Origin: Qiania dongpingensis
Lineage (GTDB): Bacteria; Bacillota; Clostridia; Lachnospirales; Lachnospiraceae
NCBI RefSeq assembly: GCF_014337195.1
Contig: NZ_CP060634.1
Location: 2,728,001 to 2,792,000 of the forward strand
Reading direction: 5' to 3'
DNA: 64,000 nucleotides
Part shown: positions 7,976 through 16,898 of the stretch, piece by piece
How positions within the stretch are numbered: position 1 is the first letter of the stretch
How the letters are laid out: each line of letters opens with the position of its first letter
Program-made: the position numbers and the translations under genes
Notes under the pieces: generated by a model
Database searches by the model: none
Seen by the model: only the letters and a program-made list of their open reading frames with translations
Told to the model about the DNA's origin: nothing

Positions 7976-8845
7976 CTATTGCACTATCTCCTGCATTTTC
8001 AACAGGAACCTGGACGCCGCCCTGGAGAATACCTGATACCGCTTCCATACAAGGGTTGCGGTGGATTCCAGCTTGGGAGACAGCGGCCGGAAGCAAAGAC
8101 TGCAATTTCCGTCGGTATAGATCAGCTTGTCAAAGCTCAGGGCATATCCCAGCCCTTCGTCCACCAGAAGCGAGGCATTGTATACCAGATTATAGGTGGC
8201 CACCACATTCAACTTGGCAATGTCCTTTTTCAGCCATTTGACTTCAGGGTCCGCCTGACGGGAGAGGATCAGCGGTTTATCCCACAGATCCTCCGGCGTG
8301 ATGGTTTGTTTCTGAGCAAGCGGAGAATCTGTGCGCATCAATACTCCCCATGTGTCTTGAAGCGGAATCTCTCTGGATTCATATTTTTGAGGATCAACAG
8401 GTCCATATATCAGTCCCAGATCGATGAGTCCTTTGTCCAATTGTTCCAGTACAAACTCGATGTTCCCGCTGGATATGTGGTAGTGGATGTTTGGATATTG
8501 TGTCTGGAGCTCCTGTGCGGCTTTGCCGAAAAGACGGACAATATCTGTTTCAGCGGCGCCAATGTAGACATCGCCTTCGATTACATCATCGGAGGCGGCA
8601 ATCTCCCGTTCGGTTTTCCCAACCAGATCGAGAATTTCCTCCGCACGCTTGCGCAGGATCATCCCCTCTTCCGTCAGTGTAATCCTACGGTTGCTGCGGA
8701 TGAAAAGCTGTTTGCCCAGTTCCTCCTCCATGTCTTTTAACTGGCGGGAAAGGGTTGGCTGAGAGAGATGCAGCGATTCGGCAGCGCCGGAAATGCTTTG
8801 CTCTCTGGTAACGGCTAAGTAATACTGTAAAACGCGAAGTTCCAT
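7976..8845 (-). CDS. LysR-family regulator, divergent from the 8996 operon
   Basis: The 289-residue protein has the LysR winged helix-turn-helix at residues 1-60 (EQSISGAAESLHLSQPTLSRQ) and an effector domain (about 90-285). It is read leftward from 8845 after an AAAGGAGG ribosome site, and its promoter lies at 8873-8901. Divergent placement next to the 8996 operon is the classical LysR arrangement. The intergenic region holds a box (8918-8936) with a T-N11-A core. A near-identical box is found at 18618-18636 before a second operon, so this regulator may control both; that is inference from sequence identity. Confidence 0.9.
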   Translation of the reverse strand: MELRVLQYYLAVTREQSISGAAESLHLSQPTLSRQLKDMEEELGKQLFIRSNRRITLTEEGMILRKRAEEILDLVGKTEREIAASDDVIEGDVYIGAAETDIVRLFGKAAQELQTQYPNIHYHISSGNIEFVLEQLDKGLIDLGLIYGPVDPQKYESREIPLQDTWGVLMRTDSPLAQKQTITPEDLWDKPLILSRQADPEVKWLKKDIAKLNVVATYNLVYNASLLVDEGLGYALSFDKLIYTDGNCSLCFRPLSPKLESTATLVWKRYQVFSRAASRFLLKMQEIVQ

Positions 8846-8872
8846 AAAGACTGCCTCCTTTCAACTAAACCC

Positions 8873-8901
8873 AGTATAGCAATTTTATCTATGCTTGTAA
8901 A
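8873..8901 (-). promoter_or_regulatory. Promoter of the LysR gene
   Basis: On the minus strand TTTACA (8901-8896) and TATACT (8878-8873) are separated by 17 bp. Confidence 0.55.
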
Positions 8902-8917
8902 GCAGAGATAGGCATCC

Positions 8918-8936
8918 GATATAAGTATTTGTTATT
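8918..8936 (+). promoter_or_regulatory. Candidate LysR operator, copy 1
   Basis: GATATAAGTATTTGTTATT lies between the divergent promoters and overlaps the -35 of the 8996 operon. It contains ATAA-N7-TTAT, which includes a T-N11-A pair as in LysR boxes. Seventeen of 19 positions match the box at 18618-18636. Confidence 0.55.
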
Positions 8937-8957
8937 TCAGATGCGTGCTGGTACAAT
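8929..8957 (+). promoter_or_regulatory. Promoter of the 8996 operon
   Basis: TTGTTA (8929-8934) and TACAAT (8952-8957) have a 17-bp spacer. The -35 element lies inside the candidate LysR operator. Confidence 0.6.
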
Positions 8958-8995
8958 AAAATCAAAGCTGAAGGATAACAAAGGAGTGAAGTCGG

Positions 8996-10099
8996 ATGAA
9001 AAAAAGATTTCTTGCCGTTTTGATGGCGAGTCTATCCATAGCCATGCTGGTGACCGGGTGCAGCAGCTCAAATGATAACCAACCGGATCCATCCCGTGGC
9101 GGAGGGAGTGCGGCGGAAAGCGAAACGGAAGCTGAGGAAACAGCGATTGCACTAACCTCTGAAATAGCAAAGCTGGAGGAGGGATTCTCTGCGGTACGGT
9201 TTGAGGGCGATGATGGGTTTGAAGCGTTTCTCGCCGCAGGCGGCGCGTCCTCCGATGGGGAGGTCGTGGAGTTTTTGTCCTCCCACCTGCTGGCGGATTT
9301 CGATATTTTGGGCAGCCTGTTTGGATGCAGCACCATCGCGGTTGGGAGTCCCGAAGGCGACCAGCTCTTTGGACGTAATTTTGACTGGCAGAACTGCGAC
9401 GCACTGGTGGTTTCATCCAAACCCGAGGAGGGCTACGCCTCCATTTCCACGGTGAATATGGATTTCATCAGCCAAAGCGGCGGCGCTGTCGGCGCGGTGC
9501 TGAAGCTTAATGACGTGCGGACGCTGGCCGCTCTCTACGCGCCGCTGGATGGTATGAACGAAGCCGGACTTGCCGTATCGGTCAACATGATCCAGGATTC
9601 CGCGACCATTGATCAGAATACGGACAAGACGGATATCACCACCACCACGGCCATCCGCCTGCTGCTGAACAAGGCCGGAAATGTGGAAGAGGCACTGGGG
9701 TTACTGGAGCAGTACGATATGCACGCCTCGATGGGAATGATGATCCATTTTGCGCTTGCGGATACCACTGGACGCAGCGTCGTAGTGGAATATGTAAACA
9801 ATGAAATGATCGTGACCGAGACGCCGGTGGTGACGAACTTTTATCTGGCTGAAGGCGAGAAAAACGGGATCGGCACGGCTCAGTCTCATGAGCGGTTTGA
9901 GATATTGACACAGGCCCTTTCTGAAAAGGGAACAATGAGCATGCATGAGGTCCGGGACGCGCTGGACAGTGTGAGCAAGGACAACTTTGGCGAATTTGAA
10001 TCCACCGAGTGGAGCGCCGTTTTCAATTTGAATAACGGCACAGCACACTATTACCACCGTGAAAATTATGAGAACTGCTATGTGTTTCAGATCGGATAA
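8996..10099 (+). CDS. C45/choloylglycine-hydrolase-like lipoprotein (Ntn hydrolase)
   Basis: This 367-residue protein has a lipoprotein signal (lipobox LVTGC, Cys 22), an Asp/Glu-rich linker and a linear amide C-N hydrolase domain. Cys111 in LFGCSTIAV is the likely nucleophile and would be exposed by autocatalytic cleavage. FGRNFDWQ, the LAVSVNMIQ strand and the asparagine-rich VVVEYVNNEM fit the acyl-CoA:6-APA acyltransferase and choloylglycine hydrolase fold. It should cleave or form an amide outside the cell. It is the first gene of an operon that continues with a PaaK-like enzyme and an ABC exporter, so the amide may be in a metabolite handled by those proteins. Confidence 0.8.
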   Translation: MKKRFLAVLMASLSIAMLVTGCSSSNDNQPDPSRGGGSAAESETEAEETAIALTSEIAKLEEGFSAVRFEGDDGFEAFLAAGGASSDGEVVEFLSSHLLADFDILGSLFGCSTIAVGSPEGDQLFGRNFDWQNCDALVVSSKPEEGYASISTVNMDFISQSGGAVGAVLKLNDVRTLAALYAPLDGMNEAGLAVSVNMIQDSATIDQNTDKTDITTTTAIRLLLNKAGNVEEALGLLEQYDMHASMGMMIHFALADTTGRSVVVEYVNNEMIVTETPVVTNFYLAEGEKNGIGTAQSHERFEILTQALSEKGTMSMHEVRDALDSVSKDNFGEFESTEWSAVFNLNNGTAHYYHRENYENCYVFQIG

Positions 10100-10113
10100 G
10101 GGAGGCGAAGCGA

Positions 10114-11484
10114 ATGAACTATTTAAACCTGTTGTGGGAACTGTATACCCTGAAGCAAAACGAAAAGAAAACCTGTGAAGAGATGGCAGAATTACAGCAA
10201 AAGAAACTGCGCCATATGCTGGCCTTTGCCTATGAGCAGTCCGGCTACTACCGCAAAGCCTTTGAGGCGGCGGGAATCACCAAACAGAGTATTCAGACAG
10301 CTCCGCTATCGCAATTTCCTGTACTCACCAAAGCAGAACTTCTCGCTCATTTTGACGAGCTGGTCACAGTTCCTGACTTGACCCAGGAGGAAATGCGGCG
10401 GTTTGACGCTGAGGAGGCGGTGGACCGCAAGCCCTTCAAAGGAAAATACCATGTGGTGCATTCCTCCGGGAGCACAGGAAAACCGGGATATTTTCTATAT
10501 GATGACGCTGCGTGGAGTCATATGCTGCTGGGAATCATCCGGGGCGCGCTGTGGGGCATGTCCATGCTGCAAATCTTGAAGCTGCTGGCCCGCGGCCCCC
10601 GCATCGCCTATCTTGCGGCGACGGATGGACGTTACGGCGGCGCCATGGCGGTGGGCGACGGGATCGACGGCGTTCACGCCAAGCAGATGTATCTGGATAT
10701 CAAAACGCCGCTTGCGGAGTGGATCGGTCACATTCAAGAGTTTAAGCCAAATATGATCATCGGTTATCCGTCGGCCATTAAGATTCTTGCTGAGCTTGTG
10801 GAACGCGGTGAAGTGGAGTGCAAGGTCTTTCGGGTGATCTCTTGTGGGGAACCGCTGGGAAGCAGCCTGCGGCACTATCTGGAGAAGACTTTCCATGCCG
10901 AGGTTGTGAATTTCTACGGGGCAAGCGAATCTCTCGCTCTGGGTGCGGAACTCGATCCCAGAGACGGTATGGTTTTGTTTGACGATATGAATGTGATCGA
11001 GGCGGAGGACGGGCACATGTACCTGACTTCTCTTTATAACTTTGCGCAGCCCTTGATCCGCTATGAGATTTCGGATCACCTGACGCTGCAGAAGCCGGAC
11101 CGCAGTAGCAGGTATCCCTTTTCAAAAGCGGTTGGGCTTCTGGGAAGAAACGAAGACGTTTTGTGGTTTACCGACGGAAATGGAAATCGGGAGTTTTTAC
11201 ATCCCCTGGCCATTGAAGGCTTCTGCATAGAGGGTCTGCTTGATTATCAATTTCAGCAGACCAGTTTGGATACCTTTGAGATGCTGGCGGAAACCTCTGC
11301 GGCAGCGTCCAGAGATGAAATCCGCCGCGAGATGCTGGAGCAGATGAGCGGCATCCTAAAGGAAAAAAAGCTCTCCTATGTGCAATTTTATGTGCGGTTC
11401 GTGGATGAAATCACGCCGGATCCACAGACGGGGAAAAAGCGCCTGATTGTAAATTCGTTCGAGGAAGAGAGGCCTGCGGTATGA
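10114..11484 (+). CDS. PaaK/CapK-like adenylate-forming enzyme
   Basis: The 456 residues resemble phenylacetate-CoA ligase and CapK proteins. The ATP phosphate loop is HSSGSTGKPGYF (near residue 115), the VNFYGASES segment near 270 is the adenylate motif, and PLIRYEISDHL (near 310) is the ribose-binding region. Such enzymes activate a carboxylate as acyl-adenylate and may pass it to CoA or an amine. The gene is 14 bp after the acyl hydrolase and overlaps the ABC ATPase start by 4 bp, so translation is coupled. Together they suggest a small-molecule acyl conjugate that is made, exported and processed; the substrate is unknown. Confidence 0.8.
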   Translation: MNYLNLLWELYTLKQNEKKTCEEMAELQQKKLRHMLAFAYEQSGYYRKAFEAAGITKQSIQTAPLSQFPVLTKAELLAHFDELVTVPDLTQEEMRRFDAEEAVDRKPFKGKYHVVHSSGSTGKPGYFLYDDAAWSHMLLGIIRGALWGMSMLQILKLLARGPRIAYLAATDGRYGGAMAVGDGIDGVHAKQMYLDIKTPLAEWIGHIQEFKPNMIIGYPSAIKILAELVERGEVECKVFRVISCGEPLGSSLRHYLEKTFHAEVVNFYGASESLALGAELDPRDGMVLFDDMNVIEAEDGHMYLTSLYNFAQPLIRYEISDHLTLQKPDRSSRYPFSKAVGLLGRNEDVLWFTDGNGNREFLHPLAIEGFCIEGLLDYQFQQTSLDTFEMLAETSAAASRDEIRREMLEQMSGILKEKKLSYVQFYVRFVDEITPDPQTGKKRLIVNSFEEERPAV

Positions 11485-12239
11485 AAAAAGTTCTTTTGCA
11501 GGGCAGGGACATCTGCAAGTCGTTTGCACAAAACGGCGAAACCATCCCGATCTTAAACAAAGTGAATATGGAAGTTTATGAGGGGGATTTCACAGTGATC
11601 ATGGGGGCGTCCGGTGCCGGTAAATCAACGCTTTTGTACGCGCTCAGCGGAATGGACAGCATCACAAGCGGAGAGATCGAATACCGGGGCAAGAGGATCA
11701 GCGGCCTTACGGAAAAGGAGATGGCCCGGATCCGGGCGAAGGAATTTGGCTTTGTTTTTCAGCAGACCCACCTGGTAAGCAATTTGACTCTGTTTGAAAA
11801 TATCGTGGTGGCTGGATATGTGGGCGGCGGCAGACCAAGGGATGTACAGCAAAGAGCGTCTGAACTGCTCTCTCGGATGCATGTGGATGGTGCGAAGGAT
11901 CGTCTGCCGTCGCAGACCTCCGGCGGAGAGGCGCAGCGTGCCGCCATTGCGCGGGCGATGATTCAAGGTCCCGGACTGATTTTTGCCGACGAGCCCACGG
12001 GTGCGCTCAATAAATCCAACAGCGAAGAGGTTTTGAACCTGCTGTCAACCCTGAATTCTGACGGGCAGAGCCTTTTGATGGTCACCCATGATGTGCGTGC
12101 GGCGATTCGAGGCAACCGGATTCTTTATCTGGAGGATGGCAAAATCCTCGATGAGTTTACGCTGCCCGTTTACAGCGCGGCTGATGCGAGGCAGCGTGAA
12201 ACCCAGACAACACAGTGGCTTTCCTCTTTGCGCTGGTAA
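11481..12239 (+). CDS. MacB/LolD-type ABC transporter ATPase
   Basis: This 252-residue ATPase has Walker A GASGAGKST (residue ~40), a Q-loop VFQQTHLVSNLTLFENI, an unusual signature TSGGEAQR in place of LSGGQ, and Walker B LIFADEPTGALNKSN. The GALN segment is typical of the MacB, LolD and FtsE group, whose permeases have FtsX folds. It overlaps the PaaK-like gene by 4 bp (ATGA) and precedes its permease by 12 bp. It probably powers mechanotransmission or export rather than import. Confidence 0.92.
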   Translation: MKKVLLQGRDICKSFAQNGETIPILNKVNMEVYEGDFTVIMGASGAGKSTLLYALSGMDSITSGEIEYRGKRISGLTEKEMARIRAKEFGFVFQQTHLVSNLTLFENIVVAGYVGGGRPRDVQQRASELLSRMHVDGAKDRLPSQTSGGEAQRAAIARAMIQGPGLIFADEPTGALNKSNSEEVLNLLSTLNSDGQSLLMVTHDVRAAIRGNRILYLEDGKILDEFTLPVYSAADARQRETQTTQWLSSLRW

Positions 12240-12251
12240 GGGGGGACTGAA

Positions 12252-14603
12252 ATGGAATATAAAACTTTGTTAAAAGCAGGCATTCAAAAGCACAGGGGCG
12301 TCCTCACCGGGATTTTCATCCTGATCCTGCTGATATCCTTATCTCTTGGTACCGTACTAACGGTTTGGATGAATTCGAGGAGCTATATCAGCTCCGAACG
12401 GAACCGTGCGGGATTCGGGGATCTGACTGCCTGGGTGTCCGGTGTGCCGGATACCGAGAGCCTGACAGAGGGTATCACGGCGCTTTCCGATGTGGAGCGA
12501 GTGGAAGCACAGGACATTGTGTTCTCCAATTATACCGCTCATGAACAGGAGTCCGACAGTGAGGGGCAGCTCATTCTTTATACTTCCCAGGAAAGCCGTT
12601 ACCGGTTCTTCACCGGCGATCTTGCCGGTTATCTGACGGACACACCAAAGATCGCGCCGGGTGAAGTCTACATTTCGCCGTCGCTCATCTCCATGATGGG
12701 CGTGGGAATCGGGGACGAAATCCACTTTGCCATCGCCCGTAACGGCAAAACGGTTTCTCTCACGATTGCGGGCTTCTACGAGGATCCCTTTATGGGCAGT
12801 TCGATGATCGGCATGAAAGGCTTCCTCATCGGTGAGGAAGATTATGCGGCAATCACCGAGACAGCCGTGGGCGCCGGGATTGACGCGCTTGCCCGCCCCG
12901 GCCAGATGCTTCATATTTTCCAGACGACGGACAGCACGCTGACCACTGGGGAGCTCAACGGAATCCTGAATGAAAATACCAGCCTGCCTGCCTACACGGA
13001 ATTTGTCCACAGCAACCAGGCCATATCCGGGTTTATGCTGATTTTGCAAAATGCTTTCAGCGGACTGCTTCTAGCTTTTGTGGCGGTACTGCTCCTTGTG
13101 GTACTGGCCGTGCTGGGGCACAGCATCACCGGCGCCATCGAGGCGGACTATGTGGACATGGGCATTCTCAAAACTTGCGGGTTTACCAGTATGCAGCTCC
13201 GGTTGGTTCAGCTCATGCAATATGCCGCTCCCATTTTACCGGGGATGCTGCTGGGGCTTGGTTTGGCCGCACCGCTCAGTCTTCTGGTAAGCAGTGTCAC
13301 CCTATCCACAACCGGTGTTTTGATTCCGGCCCGGCTCCCCTGGGGGCTATGTCTGGGTGCCTTTACCGCCATTCTGCTGCTGCTTGCAGGCTTTATCGTC
13401 TTAAAAACAGGGAAAATTGGGCGTGTCACCCCCATGAAAGCCATTCGCGGAGAGACGGAGGGCCCCGCCCATCCTATGGGGAAGACGGCCCCAATCAGCG
13501 GAAAGCATTTGAGCGTTTCGCTCGCCGTGCGGCAGCTAATCACAGGGAAAAAGAAGTATGTGAGCGCTCTGATCGTCGCCATCCTGCTGGTGTTCTTCGC
13601 CTCCATGATCGGGCGGATGGACGCCTGGCTGGGAGCGGACGGCAAGGGTATGATGGACGCTTTTAATCCTGCCGACCACGACATCGGCGTGCAAATGTTC
13701 GGGCAGCACACGGATGAGGAGGCACAGAACCTTGTGCTCTCCTATACAAGTATCACCGATACTTATCTGCTTGCCATGCCCGGCGTGGCAGTAAACGGCA
13801 TCGACTACACCGCCAATGTCATTTCTGAGCCGGACCGCTTTCACATTTTGGAGGGAAGGACCAGTACTGCCGATCACGAGATTGTCCTGACCGAGTTTGC
13901 AGCCGCCGATTTAGACGTATCCATCGGCGATACGCTCACCGTCACGGGAGACAGCGGCAGCGGCGAATACCTGGTGACCGGCATCTACTCCTGCGCCAAC
14001 GACATGGGCGCCAACGTGGGGATGAGCCGGGAGGGGTACCTCAAAATCGGACGCGACGACCCGCAGATCTGGTGTCATCATTACTTTCTCAGCGACCCTT
14101 CTCAAAAAGGGGCGATCACCGGGGCTTTGGACGCGGCCTTCGGCGGCGATGTTCATGTACATGAAAACACCTGGCCCGGCCTGTTCGGGATTATCTCAGC
14201 CATGCAGGCGCTGGTAGCTTTTCTGTATGGGATGGTACTGCTCTTTATCTTGATTGTCACCGTGATGACCGGCAGCAAGATCCTCTCGGCGGAGCAGCGG
14301 GATATCGGCATTTACAAAGCCATTGGCTTCCTGGACAGACGGCTTCGTTTCTCCTTTGCTTTACGCTTTGGAATCGTCGCTTTGCTTGGCTCTTTGGCAG
14401 GCGTGCTTTTGGCGGCGGCAATCACCGATCCGCTGGTTTCCAGCGTGATGAAGTTTGCCGGCATCAGTAATTTCGCATCCCATCCAGGTGTGGTTTCTGT
14501 CCTTTTCCCAGCGGTGCTCGTCACCTTGCTGTTTATGGGCTTTGCCTATCTTGCGGCGGGTAAGATTAAGCGGACGGATTTGACCGTCCTAATTACAGAA
14601 TAA
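12252..14603 (+). CDS. FtsX-like ABC transporter permease
   Basis: The 783-residue permease has an N-terminal helix (near residue 20), a large extracytoplasmic domain, three helices (about 265-400), a second external domain with a fourth helix before it (about 440), and three C-terminal helices (about 650-780). The two FtsX cores are at ALVAVLLLVVLAVLGHS-like and ILIVTVMTGSKILSAEQ segments. This duplicated layout matches MacB-like and antimicrobial-peptide-type exporters. It is the partner of the ATPase just upstream. The external domains could present or receive the substrate of the acyl hydrolase. Confidence 0.88.
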   Translation: MEYKTLLKAGIQKHRGVLTGIFILILLISLSLGTVLTVWMNSRSYISSERNRAGFGDLTAWVSGVPDTESLTEGITALSDVERVEAQDIVFSNYTAHEQESDSEGQLILYTSQESRYRFFTGDLAGYLTDTPKIAPGEVYISPSLISMMGVGIGDEIHFAIARNGKTVSLTIAGFYEDPFMGSSMIGMKGFLIGEEDYAAITETAVGAGIDALARPGQMLHIFQTTDSTLTTGELNGILNENTSLPAYTEFVHSNQAISGFMLILQNAFSGLLLAFVAVLLLVVLAVLGHSITGAIEADYVDMGILKTCGFTSMQLRLVQLMQYAAPILPGMLLGLGLAAPLSLLVSSVTLSTTGVLIPARLPWGLCLGAFTAILLLLAGFIVLKTGKIGRVTPMKAIRGETEGPAHPMGKTAPISGKHLSVSLAVRQLITGKKKYVSALIVAILLVFFASMIGRMDAWLGADGKGMMDAFNPADHDIGVQMFGQHTDEEAQNLVLSYTSITDTYLLAMPGVAVNGIDYTANVISEPDRFHILEGRTSTADHEIVLTEFAAADLDVSIGDTLTVTGDSGSGEYLVTGIYSCANDMGANVGMSREGYLKIGRDDPQIWCHHYFLSDPSQKGAITGALDAAFGGDVHVHENTWPGLFGIISAMQALVAFLYGMVLLFILIVTVMTGSKILSAEQRDIGIYKAIGFLDRRLRFSFALRFGIVALLGSLAGVLLAAAITDPLVSSVMKFAGISNFASHPGVVSVLFPAVLVTLLFMGFAYLAAGKIKRTDLTVLITE

Positions 14604-14659
14604 AAAATAGCTGAGCGGCAGCGGAGCTATTTGCTACTCTGCGATTCAGGAGGAATTGC

Positions 14660-14681
14660 AGAGGTTCCCCTCCCTCTTTTT
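14660..14681 (+). terminator. Weak terminator after the ABC permease
   Basis: AGAGG (14660-14664) pairs with CCTCT (14673-14677) before a short T run. A separate perfect 8-bp stem (14605-14612 with 14625-14632) lies just upstream without a T run. Either may reduce read-through into the SDR gene. Confidence 0.3.
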
Positions 14682-14728
14682 ATGGAGTGAGGAGCGAGCG
14701 CAATAAAAAATTTTAGGAGGATTCCATT

Positions 14729-15499
14729 ATGGATCAGCAGATGTTACAAGGAAAAATCGCTATTATCACCGGGGCCAGTTATGGCATGGGCAGCACCATT
14801 GCCGAGGTTTTTGCCGAAGAGGGCGCGGCGGTCGTGCTGACGGCCCGCCATCAGGAGAAGCTGGATGCGGTTGTCGATGATCTGAAAGACAAGGGATACC
14901 GTGCCATCGGTGTGGCGGCGGATACCGGTTCCACAGAAGATACCGTGCGGGTGTTTAAGGAAACCATCAAGGCTTTTGGAGATGTGGATATTCTCGTCAA
15001 CAATGCCGGAATCGGAGAGCAGACCATCATCGACGAGACCACTGATGAGTGGATGCAGCACATCATGAATGTCAATCTGGGCGGCCCTATGCGGTATATC
15101 CGCGAGGGACTGAAATATTTTCTGCCCAAGAACGAGGGCGTCATCATCAACATCTCCTCGGTGAACGGCACCCGCCCCTTCTGCGGTGCAAGCTATACCG
15201 CTACCAAGGGCGCGCTCAACACACTGACAAAAAATGTGGCCATGCGGCTGATCGAGACCAATATCCGCTGCAATGCGGTAGCGCCCGGCGCGACCGTGAC
15301 CCCAGCACATCTGGCCAACCGGGCCGGCGAGCAGCCCGGCGGCGCCAAAATGCTGGAGCACAGCGGCCATTTCGTCTACTTCCCCGGCCCTGAATGCGAA
15401 CCGATTGATCAGGCGTATGCCTGCCTGTATCTCGCCAGCAAAATGGGCCGTCATGTAAAAGGCCAGGTCCTGCAGGTATGCAATGGTGCCTTCCTTTGA
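14729..15499 (+). CDS. Short-chain dehydrogenase/reductase
   Basis: The 256-residue classical SDR has the TGASYGMGS dinucleotide loop (residue ~15), NNAG near 90, the catalytic Ser in ISSVNG and YTATKGA with Tyr and Lys (near 160). It would oxidise an alcohol or reduce a ketone with NAD(P). The insertion near residues 195-225 (LANRAGEQPGG to YFPGPECEP) likely shapes the substrate pocket. A strong AGGAGG site precedes the ATG. It lies between an ABC exporter and an amino-acid ABC importer in the same orientation. Confidence 0.9.
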   Translation: MDQQMLQGKIAIITGASYGMGSTIAEVFAEEGAAVVLTARHQEKLDAVVDDLKDKGYRAIGVAADTGSTEDTVRVFKETIKAFGDVDILVNNAGIGEQTIIDETTDEWMQHIMNVNLGGPMRYIREGLKYFLPKNEGVIINISSVNGTRPFCGASYTATKGALNTLTKNVAMRLIETNIRCNAVAPGATVTPAHLANRAGEQPGGAKMLEHSGHFVYFPGPECEPIDQAYACLYLASKMGRHVKGQVLQVCNGAFL

Positions 15500-15558
15500 T
15501 ATGAAAAACTTTGAACTCTCTGATGTGCCATACAAAAGGCGCAGGAAAGGAACTTACG

Positions 15559-16173
15559 ATGAAAAAGAATACGCTGAGAAGGCCTTCTCTTCTCCTCGCC
15601 TTATCTCTTGTGTTTGTGATGATATTGGCCGGCTGCAGTCAAACGAACGGAACGGAGGGGGATGATTCTCCTTCCTCCACGCCAGAGGTGAGCAGCGTCC
15701 CAAGCTCTACACCTGACAGCACCGATGACCGCGGAGATTCTTCTTCGGAAACGGCTGCAGCCGCAGCAGAACTCTATGTACGGTTTGGTGACAACGGCGC
15801 ATCCTTTACGATGCACCTCTACGACAACGATACGGCAGCCGCGATTGCCCGGCATGTGGGAACCGCCGACTGGAGACTTCCCATTTACCATTATGATGAT
15901 TATGACAACTGGGAAGTTATGCAGTACTATGACATCCCCAGCCGGTATGAAATCCCCTCGAACCCTGAAAATGTGACCGCAGAGCAGGCGGGAACGGTCT
16001 ACTATTCCGAACCGAACCGCATTGTCCTGTTCTTTGGGGACGCTGAGGTATCCGGTGAATATACACCGGTTGGCTATTTTGACGCCACAGAAGAATTCAT
16101 CACCGCCGTTGAGGAGAATCCTGTGCTCGAAGGCTGGGGCAACAAGATAATCAACATCAGCGCCGACGAGTAA
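15559..16173 (+). CDS. Cyclophilin-like-domain lipoprotein
   Basis: The 204-residue protein has a lipoprotein signal (lipobox LAGC), a Ser/Thr/Pro-rich linker and a C-terminal domain (about 75-200). That domain has the pattern of the cyclophilin_like family found beside flavodoxins in Clostridia: SFTMHLYDNDTAAAIARHV, YYSEPNRIVLFFGDA and YTPVGYF. ATG 15559 has AGGAAAGGAA upstream; an upstream in-frame ATG at 15511 lies in the intergenic region. These domains probably bind a peptide or ligand outside the cell and lack isomerase evidence. The lipoprotein at 19629 belongs to the same family. Confidence 0.75.
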   Translation: MKKNTLRRPSLLLALSLVFVMILAGCSQTNGTEGDDSPSSTPEVSSVPSSTPDSTDDRGDSSSETAAAAAELYVRFGDNGASFTMHLYDNDTAAAIARHVGTADWRLPIYHYDDYDNWEVMQYYDIPSRYEIPSNPENVTAEQAGTVYYSEPNRIVLFFGDAEVSGEYTPVGYFDATEEFITAVEENPVLEGWGNKIINISADE

Positions 16174-16216
16174 ATAAGGGCAGGAAAATGGATGAGAAGG
16201 GAGGATATGCAAAGCT

Positions 16217-16894
16217 ATGATAAGCGAACGATTGTGGGATATATTGGTCGATTCCTTCGGGAAAATCATTTTGCCCGGCCTCACCATGACGATCCCACTG
16301 ACTGTAATTTCCTTTACTTTTGCACTGATCCTTGCAATTGCCGCCGCCATGGTACAGTTTGCCGATATCAAGGGCCTTAAACAGGTGGCCAGGTTTTATA
16401 TTTGGGTGGTCCGCGGTACACCGCTGCTGGTACAGCTGTTCGTGATCTTCTATGGGCTTCCCAATCTAGGCATCGTTATTGACCCGTTTCCGGCGGCAGT
16501 CATCGTATTCTCCGTCAACGAAGGGGCCTACTGCGCAGAAACCATTCGGGCTGCGCTGGAATCGGTGCCTGCCGGTCAGCTGGAGGCAGGGTATTGTGCC
16601 GGAATGTCCTATCTGCAAACCATGCGCCGGATTATTCTGCCTCAGGCAATGCGCACCGCATTCCCGCCCTTGTCCAACTCGTTAATCGCTATGGTTAAGG
16701 ACACCTCTCTCGCCGCTAACATTACGGTGACGGAAATGTTCATGGTGACACAGCGCATTGTAGCGAGGACCTATGAGCCGCTTGCGTTATATATTGAGGT
16801 CGGTTTGATCTATCTGCTGTTTTCCACCGTACTGACAAAGCTGCAGCGCATAGGAGAGAAGAAGCTTAATGCTCATGGCAAACAGGGAGGTTAA
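16217..16894 (+). CDS. Polar amino-acid ABC transporter permease
   Basis: The 225-residue HisM/GlnP-type permease has about five helices. The EAA loop EAGYCAGMSYLQTMRRIILPQA (split here as EAGYCAGMSY and RRIILPQA) contacts the ATPase. ARFYIWVVRGTPLLVQLF and VNEGAYCAETIRAALESVP are typical of the polar-amino-acid uptake family. It forms an importer with the two following genes. Substrate specificity within the amino-acid group cannot be told; the nearby MalY-type lyase makes a cysteine-related substrate a reasonable guess. Confidence 0.92.
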   Translation: MISERLWDILVDSFGKIILPGLTMTIPLTVISFTFALILAIAAAMVQFADIKGLKQVARFYIWVVRGTPLLVQLFVIFYGLPNLGIVIDPFPAAVIVFSVNEGAYCAETIRAALESVPAGQLEAGYCAGMSYLQTMRRIILPQAMRTAFPPLSNSLIAMVKDTSLAANITVTEMFMVTQRIVARTYEPLALYIEVGLIYLLFSTVLTKLQRIGEKKLNAHGKQGG

Positions 16895-16898
16895 TCAT

